From assembly GCA_023136725.1 (NCBI GenBank), contig JAGLQR010000041.1, positions 1-9,045 of the forward strand: a stretch of 9,045 bases of DNA. Reading direction: 5' to 3'. The first letter of the stretch is position 1, and every line of letters starts with the position of its first letter. Of the stretch, positions 1 through 6,545 are shown piece after piece. A program made the position numbers and the translations under genes. This stretch comes from Candidatus Aminicenantota bacterium. Lineage in GTDB: Bacteria; Acidobacteriota; Aminicenantia; UBA2199. The notes under the pieces are model-generated. The model saw only the letters and a program-made list of their open reading frames with translations. It was not told the DNA's origin and ran no database searches.

Positions 1-375
1 GATGAGAATATTATATATACTGCAATTTATTTTGACTCAGATCAGGGATTTTGTTATTTAAAAAGATTTCGTGTTGATCCATCGGATAAAAGGATCAGAT
101 TCATCGGAGAACACCCGGATTCGAAGTTGCTTGCTGTATCTGAAACTCCCCACCCGATATTTTATGTGGAATTCGGAGGAAAGAGCAAGAAGAAGGATGA
201 AACTATTGATGGTGAAAAGTTTATTGCAGTTAAAGGGATAAGCGCACGTGGAAAGAGGGTCTCTACACAACCTGTAATATCGGCAAAGGAAATGACTGAT
301 GCCAGTGAAAAAAAGGAAAATATCCCAACTGAAGATACGAACAACGAAGATTTTTCTCAAAAGGAGTTGTTTTAA
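1..375 (+). CDS. DNA gyrase / topoisomerase IV subunit A, C-terminal end (5'-truncated by window edge)
   Basis: The reading frame is open from base 1 to a TAA at 373-375, giving the last 124 residues of a protein whose start lies left of the window. The fragment has the look of the last blades of the type IIA topoisomerase subunit A C-terminal beta-pinwheel, which wraps DNA beside the GyrB/ParE ATPase subunit. Visible cues are the YLKRF strand at residues 20-24, the segment FIAVKGISARGKRVST (residues 74-89), which resembles the VKG-x-x-A-x-G-x-R/K motif of FCB-type subunits, and an acidic, low-complexity tail ending in QKELF, as in many FCB ParC/GyrA proteins that end in a short LF-containing peptide. 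With the catalytic tyrosine domain outside the window, GyrA and ParC cannot be separated, so no symbol is given. The family call rests on recalled motif resemblance over a short fragment. It converges with the minus-strand protease gene. Confidence 0.62.
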   Translation, partial: DENIIYTAIYFDSDQGFCYLKRFRVDPSDKRIRFIGEHPDSKLLAVSETPHPIFYVEFGGKSKKKDETIDGEKFIAVKGISARGKRVSTQPVISAKEMTDASEKKENIPTEDTNNEDFSQKELF

Positions 376-387
376 ACCTTAGACAGC

Positions 388-412
388 CACTTCGACAAGC
401 TCAGTGACTGAA
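388..412. repeat. Short dispersed-repeat-like sequence (CTTCGACAAGCTCAGTGA type)
   Basis: The core CACTTCGACAAGCTCAGTG (388-406) is bounded by CACT and AGTG, which are inverted complements, so it is partly palindromic. It closely resembles a short sequence of the form CTTCGACAAGCTCAG that I recall as scattered in intergenic DNA of many environmental bacteria. It begins 13 bp after the topoisomerase stop codon and overlaps no gene. Only one copy lies in the window, so its repetitive nature is recalled rather than shown here. Confidence 0.5.
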
Positions 413-421
413 TTTTTAGTT

Positions 422-497
422 GGCCCCTAAATCCCCTAAAGGGGACTTAACTAAAGTTATTTACCGTTTTTCTCCCCATTTAGGGGGTCGGGGGGCT
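422..497. repeat. Nested palindromic intergenic element of C/G runs (MITE- or REP-like)
   Basis: Two arms face each other: 423-445 (GCCCCTAAATCCCCTAAAG onward) and 473-496 (CTCCCCATTTAGGGGGT onward). They pair as an imperfect stem of about 20 bp with one bulge at 478 and mismatches near 429-430/489-490. Each arm also contains its own small palindrome: CCCC-TAAA-GGGG at 433-444 and CCCC-ATTTA-GGGG at 474-486. The loop between the arms (446-472) is AT-rich. There is no open reading frame, so any mobility would depend on an enzyme elsewhere. I recall similar 'CCCCTAAATCCCC' intergenic elements in Bacteroidota genomes, but copy number cannot be tested here. Transcribed from the left, it could also act as a structured 3' end for the topoisomerase mRNA. 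Confidence 0.6.
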
Positions 498-504
498 TAA
501 AGTA

Positions 505-536
505 AGAGTAAAGAAAGGGCGGTCGAAACCGCCCCC
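505..536 (-). terminator. Intrinsic terminator of the Tricorn-like protease gene
   Basis: On the minus strand the sequence reads GGGCGGT-TTCG-ACCGCCC followed by TTTCTTTACTCTT. This is a perfect 7-bp GC-rich stem (517-523 with 528-534) capped by a UUCG tetraloop and followed by a U-rich tail. It starts 17 bases past the protease stop codon, the expected place for a rho-independent terminator. On the plus strand the tail is CCCTCTATTTTA, too poor in T for strong termination, so its main direction is leftward. Confidence 0.85.
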
Positions 537-550
537 TCTATTTTAACAAT

Positions 551-3500
551 CTATTTTATATCTTTTTCAAACCATTTAGACCTGTCTGGATCTTTAGGGC
601 TTTCAGGTTTTTTGAATTTTTTCTTATCAAGTAATTGAAGAAGATGTTTAACAGCTTTCTCCATACTCGGATCATTCCCTTTAGCAATTTCTTCAGGAAT
701 ATCATAAACTTCGAAACCTTCATCGGGATAAACTCCGACACCTTCAACTACATATTCTCCTTTTGTGTTCACTATTGCTGACATTGGAACAGCAAATGAG
801 GGGCCATCAATCAAGCCGGGACTCCAGCCATAACCGACAAGTCCTCCCCATGTCCTGGTTCCGATCAGTTTACCAAGCTTTTTCAATTTGAACCAATATG
901 GGAAGTTATCTCCGCCTGAAGATGAATAATGGTTGATCAGCATTGCAAGAGGGCCATTGAATGAGAACATAGGCGCCGGCCTGAGATTAAGATCTCTACC
1001 CTGCCAGTAAGCATAGGTCGGTGTGGCTAATTTCTCAATCATTTTTGAGGGAGACCATCCGCCTCCGTTGTATCTTTCATCAATGATAAGAGCTTCTTTA
1101 TCATTATATGAGTAGATCCCTTTGAATAACTCTCTGTTACCAGCCAGATGTGTGTCAGGGACATGAATATAACCGATTCTTCCATTTGAAAGTTTATCTA
1201 CGAGTTTCCGTTTGGATTCGATCATATCATTATACATCAGTCCCAATTCACTCCTGAGTGGTTTTATCCAGAATGTTTTTGCATTCTTCATGTCAGGAGT
1301 ACTGCTTACAGTGATGCTTATTTTTTTACCTGCTGTATTTTCAAGGAAGCGGTAAGGATTATCATGAACACTTACATCATATCCGTTAATTTTAAGAAGG
1401 TAGTCACCTTCACTAACTTTAACACCGGATTCCGTCAGAGGTGATCTGGTTCTTTCATTCCAGTTCTCACCTTTGAAAATTTTAGAGATTTTATAAAACC
1501 CGGCTTTTTTGTCAGCTTCAAAGGTAGCACCGAGAAGTCCTGTGTCAAGCCTTTTAACCCTGTTGAAATCTCCCCAATTTACATATGTATGACCAACATT
1601 AAGTTCGCCGACAAGCTCTCCGAAAATGAAATCCAGATCAGCTCTGTGACTTACATGAGGAAGAAGAATCTCATATTTTTTCTTCATTTTATTCCAATCG
1701 ACACCGTGCATATTTCTTACATAGAACCAGTCTCTATAGATTCTCCAACCTTCGTTATATATTTGTTTCCATTCTTTTACCGGATCGATCTTCATTACAA
1801 CGTCACTTAAATTCAGTTTCCCCGATCCTGCTTTTAGTTTAGGTTTAACATCTGCAATCCCCCAGGTTCTTCCGGTTCTGTACAGTATTTTTTTATTATC
1901 TGCAGAAAGTGATCCATAGCGGATATTGCTCATGACCAGATCAAGCTTCTTTTTCTTAAAATCAAAAATATGGAGACCGTCGTTATCAAAAATGAGGGCT
2001 TTTCCCTTTCCCAGATCTGTAATTCCGCCGTATCGCCCGGTTGGTAATGGAAAGACTGTTATCCTGTTGTCAAGATTTTCAAAATCAATTTTAACTATAA
2101 CTGGCTTTTTCTTGTCTTTTTTCTTGTCTTTATCTTTTTTGTCTTTCTTATCTGCTGCAGGTGGTGCAGGTGTTATTTCGAGATCATTTTTATCCTTAAA
2201 AATAGGAGGAGAAGATTCCGTTAAACCAACAGCAAATATTCTTGCGGTTTTGTTATAAACAAAATCAAATTCCATTGTAGAAAAACCACCGTCGAAGTTG
2301 AAGTTGAAATCCCTGTCCGATATGAAGAAGATGTACTTTCCGTCACGTGAAAATGATGGTGAAAATTCTTCATACTTTGTATTTGTGATCTGTGAAGATT
2401 TGAAGGTATTAAGTGAATATACCCAGACTGAGGCCAGTTTATTGGAACCCCTTTTCGTATAAACTATCCATTTCGAATCAGGAGACCATGAATAATTCCT
2501 GATCGTTCCGGATTTGTCTCTATCAACAAATGAAACTTTGCCGGATTTGATGTCAACAAGCTGCAATTTCCTGTCTGCATCTGAGAAAACAAAGTACTTA
2601 CTGTCAGGAGACCATTCAACAGGATATTTCCATACTTTGGTATTGGTAAGTTTTTTTGCTTTCTTTTTCCCCAATGGATCGACAAGGTAAAACTCAAAAT
2701 CTCCTGATTCATCTGAGACATAAGCAATCCATTTTCCGTCAGGTGATGCCACCGGATACATCTCTCTGATACCTGAAGTTCTTGTAATATTAAGTGTAAT
2801 TCCCTCTTTTTCAGCAGGAACTGAAAACAGGTCCCCCCTTGCATCAAATATTGCTCTTTTCCCATCCGAAGTAATTGTAGCTCCGAATCTTGAAACAAAT
2901 CTGGAAACATTTTTGAAATAGGGTAGTACATTTGGATTATCAAATTCAAGATTTACGATCAGCCTAGAAATTTTATTCGTGTTCAGATCAATCTTATGAA
3001 GGAAACCACCCTTTTCAAAGATAATCGTCCCATCAGAACCTGAAGGCCAGAGAACATCAAAATCACTGAATTTAGTGACCTGATCAAATTTCCCAGTTTT
3101 AAGATCATATGAATGAAAGTTCAGGCTGAGACTTTCATCAGAGACATAAATTATTTTATCCTTGAACCATACTGGATGGTGATCTGTTCCGGAAAAGGTA
3201 GTTATTCTCTTTGACTTGTCATTTTTGAGATCATATATCCATACATCCTGAGCTCTTCCACCTTTAGTCCTTTTCCAGGTTCTGAATTCCCTGGCGATAG
3301 GGGTGTAGACGATCTTATCACCTTCCGGTGAGAATGTGCCGCCTCCGCATTCAGGTATCTGCAGTGGTTTTTCCAGGCCGCCTTTGATATTGACGAGGAA
3401 ATATTTACCCATCCTGCGGCCATAAGGTGTTCTGTTCATGCGGACCAGGATCTCACTACTGTCAGGTGTCCAGTCCATTACTATATAATCATATCCTCCT

Positions 3501-3841
3501 CTGGGAGGCATAACTCCTACATCATTATAATATGTGAGTTGAACCGGTGTTCCTCCCTTTGACGGCATTATATAAACTTGCCTGGAGCCGGAATACTCAG
3601 CTGAAAAAGCTACCCACTTTTTGTCGGGAGAGATCTTCGGAAAGAGCTCAAGCCCTTCATGAGAGGTCAGCCTTTTTGCATCTCCGCCGTTAGCAGATAC
3701 ACTCCATATATCACCGGCATAAACGAAGACGACCATATCTCCGTTTATGTCAGGAGTGCGTAAAAGCCTTGCATCTTTTGATGCAAATGTTGTTCCGAAA
3801 ATCAATAATATCGAAACAATGATCAGTATTGTCTTATTCAT
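551..3841 (-). CDS. Secreted Tricorn-type S41 serine protease (beta-propellers + PDZ + catalytic core)
   Basis: The 1096-residue length and domain order match the Tricorn family. Residues 1-20 are a Sec signal peptide (hydrophobic ILIIVSILLIFGTTFA, likely cut after FA), so the protein should act in the periplasm or outside, unlike cytosolic archaeal Tricorn. Residues of about 25-310 and 320-665 contain repeated PD40/TolB-like blades (for example SPDGKWIAYVSDESG at 366-380, SPDSKYFVFS at 411-420, SPDSKWIVYT at 452-461), consistent with two propellers. C1 lies at about 685-760, PDZ at about 765-860 and C2 at about 862-1045. By alignment with Thermoplasma Tricorn (His746, Ser965, Glu1023), the catalytic residues should be His751 (NVGHTYV), Ser975 (YSSSGGD) and Glu1033 (VVEGVGVYPD); the DERYNGGG segment at 921-928 matches the oxyanion loop. 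The residue before the His is Gly, where Thermoplasma has Ser745, and the residue after the Ser is Gly, where it has Asp966. A Lys/Asp-rich linker (564-579) interrupts propeller 2. It is an isolated gene with its own strong RBS and terminator. Family confidence is high; substrate is unknown. Confidence 0.93.
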   Translation of the reverse strand: MNKTILIIVSILLIFGTTFASKDARLLRTPDINGDMVVFVYAGDIWSVSANGGDAKRLTSHEGLELFPKISPDKKWVAFSAEYSGSRQVYIMPSKGGTPVQLTYYNDVGVMPPRGGYDYIVMDWTPDSSEILVRMNRTPYGRRMGKYFLVNIKGGLEKPLQIPECGGGTFSPEGDKIVYTPIAREFRTWKRTKGGRAQDVWIYDLKNDKSKRITTFSGTDHHPVWFKDKIIYVSDESLSLNFHSYDLKTGKFDQVTKFSDFDVLWPSGSDGTIIFEKGGFLHKIDLNTNKISRLIVNLEFDNPNVLPYFKNVSRFVSRFGATITSDGKRAIFDARGDLFSVPAEKEGITLNITRTSGIREMYPVASPDGKWIAYVSDESGDFEFYLVDPLGKKKAKKLTNTKVWKYPVEWSPDSKYFVFSDADRKLQLVDIKSGKVSFVDRDKSGTIRNYSWSPDSKWIVYTKRGSNKLASVWVYSLNTFKSSQITNTKYEEFSPSFSRDGKYIFFISDRDFNFNFDGGFSTMEFDFVYNKTARIFAVGLTESSPPIFKDKNDLEITPAPPAADKKDKKDKDKKKDKKKPVIVKIDFENLDNRITVFPLPTGRYGGITDLGKGKALIFDNDGLHIFDFKKKKLDLVMSNIRYGSLSADNKKILYRTGRTWGIADVKPKLKAGSGKLNLSDVVMKIDPVKEWKQIYNEGWRIYRDWFYVRNMHGVDWNKMKKKYEILLPHVSHRADLDFIFGELVGELNVGHTYVNWGDFNRVKRLDTGLLGATFEADKKAGFYKISKIFKGENWNERTRSPLTESGVKVSEGDYLLKINGYDVSVHDNPYRFLENTAGKKISITVSSTPDMKNAKTFWIKPLRSELGLMYNDMIESKRKLVDKLSNGRIGYIHVPDTHLAGNRELFKGIYSYNDKEALIIDERYNGGGWSPSKMIEKLATPTYAYWQGRDLNLRPAPMFSFNGPLAMLINHYSSSGGDNFPYWFKLKKLGKLIGTRTWGGLVGYGWSPGLIDGPSFAVPMSAIVNTKGEYVVEGVGVYPDEGFEVYDIPEEIAKGNDPSMEKAVKHLLQLLDKKKFKKPESPKDPDRSKWFEKDIK

Positions 3842-3845
3842 AAGA

Positions 3846-3852
3846 CCTCCTT
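3846..3852 (-). promoter_or_regulatory. Strong Shine-Dalgarno of the Tricorn-like gene
   Basis: On the minus strand the leader reads AAAGGAGGTCTT-ATG, with GGAGG four bases before the start codon. This is a near-consensus match to the 16S rRNA 3' end and fixes the start at 3839-3841, which also gives a standard signal peptide. It is clearly stronger than the sites before the three plus-strand genes. Confidence 0.85.
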
Positions 3853-3937
3853 TTTTTCTTAATATTTTCTTACGTTACAGATAACATAAAGTTTAGGTTT
3901 TTTATTAATTTTATTATGCAGGTGACAGGGAAAAATA

Positions 3938-3966
3938 TTGTGTCAGATATGTAAATCGGATATAAT
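3938..3966 (+). promoter_or_regulatory. Sigma70-like promoter for the efflux operon
   Basis: A perfect -10 box TATAAT (3961-3966) is preceded, with exactly 17 bp spacing, by TTGTGT (3938-3943), which matches the TTG half of the -35 consensus. It lies in the 130-bp divergent intergenic region (3842-3971) and faces the tolC-like gene. Transcription would begin near 3973, at or just after the first possible ATG (3972), which has consequences for the start choice of that gene. I saw no clear operator palindrome next to it and no convincing promoter in the opposite direction. AT-rich DNA yields such boxes by chance, so this is a prediction. Confidence 0.5.
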
Positions 3967-3971
3967 AAAAA

Positions 3972-5372
3972 ATGGCTAACAAATATAGAGCGATAAATAT
4001 GATCCATGTTTTAATCAATAAAAGAATCCTGATTGCATTAAGTGTTATATTTTTATTATTAATTCAGATCAATGTGCTTAAAGCTGAATCAGTTTTAATA
4101 CTTGATCTGAAAAGTATTAAAGAACTTGCAATAAAACATAATAAAACACTGAAAAATGCGAGACTTGATATAAAGATAGCAAGAAACATTGTTAGAGAAA
4201 CTACAGCAACAGGACTTCCTCAGATCGAAGGTAAACTCTCATATCAGGATATGACTCAGATACCCACAACTCTTATACCTGCACAATTTATTGATCCGGA
4301 TGCAGACGAAGGGACTTATTTCCCCATGAAGTTCGGAACTCGGCACAACATGTCTTTTGAAATAGTAGCCTCACAACTGGTATTTAACGGGACATATATT
4401 GTTGCTCTTCAATCTTCAAAAATTTACATGAGACTATCAAGAGAGAGCTTGATAAAAACTGAGATTGAAGTCAAATCACTTGTAACAGGGACATATTATC
4501 TAATCCTGGTAAGTGAGAACTTAAAAAATATACTGGAAAAAAATCTGGAAAGTCTCAAGAAACTCCATTTTGAAACATCTGAACTTTTCAAGGCCGGATT
4601 TGTAGAAGAAACAGATGTCGATCAGATGGAATATTTTGTGATCGGGATTAAGAACAGGCTCAGTTCAATAAAAAGGCAAATTGAGATCAGTTACAAACTT
4701 CTCAAATTTCAGATCGGTTTTGAACTTGATAAAGAAATTACTATTGGCGGGAATATAAATTCGATCTCAGAGAATATCGATTATAATTATGTCCTTGCAA
4801 AGGAGTTTGATCTTTTTGGTCATATTGACTTCAAAATTGCTGATACCCAGGTTAAATCTTCATCACTCCTCCTAAAAAAAGAAAAATCCTTGTTTTTACC
4901 TTCATTGACAGCATTTGTTTCTCATTCACAAAATGCAATGAGGAATGAATTTAATTTCTTTAAAGAAAATGAGGATAAATGGTTTCCTACAACTGTAATA
5001 GGCCTGAACATGAACATTCCAATATTCTCAAGTGGAATAAAAATATCAAAGGTGAAGCAGGCAAAGTATGATCTTGAAAAGTCCATCAATAAAAAAAGTG
5101 ATGTCGTTGATGGCCTTAAACTCGGATATATGAATACAAGATCTGCATATCTGACAGCAATTGGGGGCAAAGAAAGTTCATTCCGGAATTTACAGATCGC
5201 TGGAAAAATTTATAATAGAACAATTGAAAAATTCAAAAAAGGTGTCTCGTCAAGTCTTGAATTGATACAGGCTTACAATCAATATCTCGAATCTCAATTT
5301 ACATATACTTCTGCTCTGATCGAATACTACAATTCATTAACTGAATTACAGAAATATTTGAATATAATTTAG
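3972..5372 (+). CDS. TolC-family outer-membrane efflux protein
   Basis: This is the outer-membrane channel of a tripartite export system: a trimeric beta-barrel with a long alpha-helical periplasmic tunnel that docks on the adaptor and RND pump. The 466 residues begin with a signal peptide (hydrophobic ILIALSVIFLLLIQINVLKA, cleavage near residues 38-39). Two internally duplicated OEP repeats follow. Repeat 1 has ATGLPQIEGKLSYQ near 79 and long helices at about 145-250 (AGFVEETDVDQMEYF); repeat 2 has SLFLPSLTAFVSHSQ near 306, NIPIFSSG near 348 and helices at 355-463 (KKGVSSSLELIQAYNQYLE). The LP-x-I/L and F-x-x-G pairs at equivalent places show the duplication. The start is unsettled: ATG at 3972 lacks a good RBS and coincides with the predicted transcription start, whereas ATG at 3999 (Met10) has a weak AGAG eight bases ahead and gives a more standard signal peptide with a short basic n-region. 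It is the first gene of the operon, 18 bp before the adaptor. Confidence 0.92.
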   Translation: MANKYRAINMIHVLINKRILIALSVIFLLLIQINVLKAESVLILDLKSIKELAIKHNKTLKNARLDIKIARNIVRETTATGLPQIEGKLSYQDMTQIPTTLIPAQFIDPDADEGTYFPMKFGTRHNMSFEIVASQLVFNGTYIVALQSSKIYMRLSRESLIKTEIEVKSLVTGTYYLILVSENLKNILEKNLESLKKLHFETSELFKAGFVEETDVDQMEYFVIGIKNRLSSIKRQIEISYKLLKFQIGFELDKEITIGGNINSISENIDYNYVLAKEFDLFGHIDFKIADTQVKSSSLLLKKEKSLFLPSLTAFVSHSQNAMRNEFNFFKENEDKWFPTTVIGLNMNIPIFSSGIKISKVKQAKYDLEKSINKKSDVVDGLKLGYMNTRSAYLTAIGGKESSFRNLQIAGKIYNRTIEKFKKGVSSSLELIQAYNQYLESQFTYTSALIEYYNSLTELQKYLNII

Positions 5373-5390
5373 CTGAAAAGGGGAAAAATA

Positions 5391-6545
5391 ATGATAAAGA
5401 AAATATTAATAATAACTTTAATATTTGTATACGGCTGCAGCTCTTCTATTAACGAAGAGAAGATCAAATCTGAAATACAGGAGAAGAAAGATAATATCGT
5501 AAGTCTTCAGTCTGAGATCAGAGGATTGGAAAAACAACTGGTAAGTAATGGTATGGGAGAGATAGAAAATAAAATATTTGTATCTGTCAAAAAGATAAAT
5601 CCGGAAAATTTTGAGCATTATTATAACGTGAATGGTATTGTGGAAGCAGTTAATGAAGCTTTTATCAGCCCCGAGATCGGCGGAACAATCAAAATAATAA
5701 AAATTACAGAAGGACAAAGGGTAAGAAAGAATGATCTTCTTGCGGTTCTTAATTCGGGAGTGATCGAAAGTACAATATTAGAATTGGAAAATTCACTGGA
5801 ACTGGCAAAAACCCTTTTCAAAAAAAGAGCTGGATTGTGGGAAAAGAAAATCGGTTCTGAGATACAATATCTTGAAGCAAAGAACCAGAAAGAATCACTT
5901 GAGCAAAAGATCAAAACTCTGAATGAACAGCTGGGGATGACAATTGTAAGAGCTCCATTCAACGGTATCGTTGATAATATTGATAAAAAGAGAGGAGAAC
6001 TTGCAGTACCGGGTTTGCCGATAATGCAGATAGTTGATATCAGTAAAGTTTATATTAAGGCAGATGTTTCTGAATCGTATCTTTCAAAGATAAAAATTGA
6101 CGATGAGACAACTATTACTTTTCCCTCATACCCGGGAATGTTAAGAAAGGGGAAGATCCTAAGGGTCGGAACTGTAATTAATCCACAGAACAGGACATTT
6201 GAGGTTACTGTTTTAATTGAAAACTATAATGAATTGTTGAAGCCGAATATTGTGGCAGTAATTGAATTAAGGGATTTTTATAATGTGAAAGCGATGATAG
6301 TTCCATCTATTATTGTTAAAAATGATAATTCAGGTTCATATTTATATAGAATTAAAAATACAGAAAACGGACTGGTTTCAGAAAAAGTTTATGTTAAACC
6401 GGGAATGGTAAATAAAGATATGATAATGATCAAAAGCGGAATAGAATTTGGTGATGAGGTTATTATGAAGGGATATAACTTTGTAAAAAATGGTAGTTTA
6501 GTAAAGATTGCCGGAATTCCTGAAGAAGCAGGTAATAATGAATAA
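5391..6545 (+). CDS. RND efflux periplasmic adaptor (HlyD/MFP family) lipoprotein
   Basis: The 384-residue adaptor should bridge the RND pump and the TolC-like channel. Its N-terminus is a lipoprotein signal (MIKKILIITLIFVYGC) with lipobox VYGC and lipid-bearing Cys16; the following SSS gives no obvious inner-membrane retention signal beyond this. A heptad-like charged coiled coil (about 21-52) comes before the core. The lipoyl domain is in two halves: FISPEIGGTIKIIKITEGQRV (about 91-111), and TIVRAPFNGIVDNI (184-197), which carries the family RAP-F-x-G-x-V motif. Between them a helical hairpin (about 122-182) should contact the TolC tip. A beta-barrel domain (about 214-295) and membrane-proximal domain (about 296-376, with the VPSIIV strand) follow. 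AAGGGG (5378-5383), seven bases ahead of the ATG, is a fair RBS. The last codons overlap the RND start by 8 bp (ATGAATAA), implying translational coupling and fixed stoichiometry. Confidence 0.93.
   Translation: MIKKILIITLIFVYGCSSSINEEKIKSEIQEKKDNIVSLQSEIRGLEKQLVSNGMGEIENKIFVSVKKINPENFEHYYNVNGIVEAVNEAFISPEIGGTIKIIKITEGQRVRKNDLLAVLNSGVIESTILELENSLELAKTLFKKRAGLWEKKIGSEIQYLEAKNQKESLEQKIKTLNEQLGMTIVRAPFNGIVDNIDKKRGELAVPGLPIMQIVDISKVYIKADVSESYLSKIKIDDETTITFPSYPGMLRKGKILRVGTVINPQNRTFEVTVLIENYNELLKPNIVAVIELRDFYNVKAMIVPSIIVKNDNSGSYLYRIKNTENGLVSEKVYVKPGMVNKDMIMIKSGIEFGDEVIMKGYNFVKNGSLVKIAGIPEEAGNNE

Noticed and set aside
58..360. Minus-strand open frame opposite the topoisomerase fragment
   Set aside because: The plus-strand frame has recognisable topoisomerase motifs and runs to the left edge; the opposite frame is a Cys/Phe/Ser-rich shadow.
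422..497. Possible CRISPR-like or riboswitch structure in the C/G-run palindrome
   Set aside because: There is no regularly spaced repeat-spacer pattern and the element is downstream of both flanking genes, so a leader riboswitch makes no sense here.
1926..2258. Open frame of 110 codons on the plus strand inside the protease gene
   Set aside because: It is antisense to a well-supported propeller coding region; its Ser/Phe/Leu-rich product is what the reverse of the Lys-rich linker gives, and it has no family resemblance.
2464..2949. Open frame of 161 codons on the minus strand in another frame of the protease gene
   Set aside because: It lies wholly within the Tricorn reading frame, which has clear PD40 repeats there; no RBS or recognisable domain supports the overlapping frame.
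5418..5962. Two overlapping minus-strand open frames opposite the adaptor gene
   Set aside because: Both are antisense to the lipobox and lipoyl-hairpin coding region, with Phe/Ser-rich products and no start signals.
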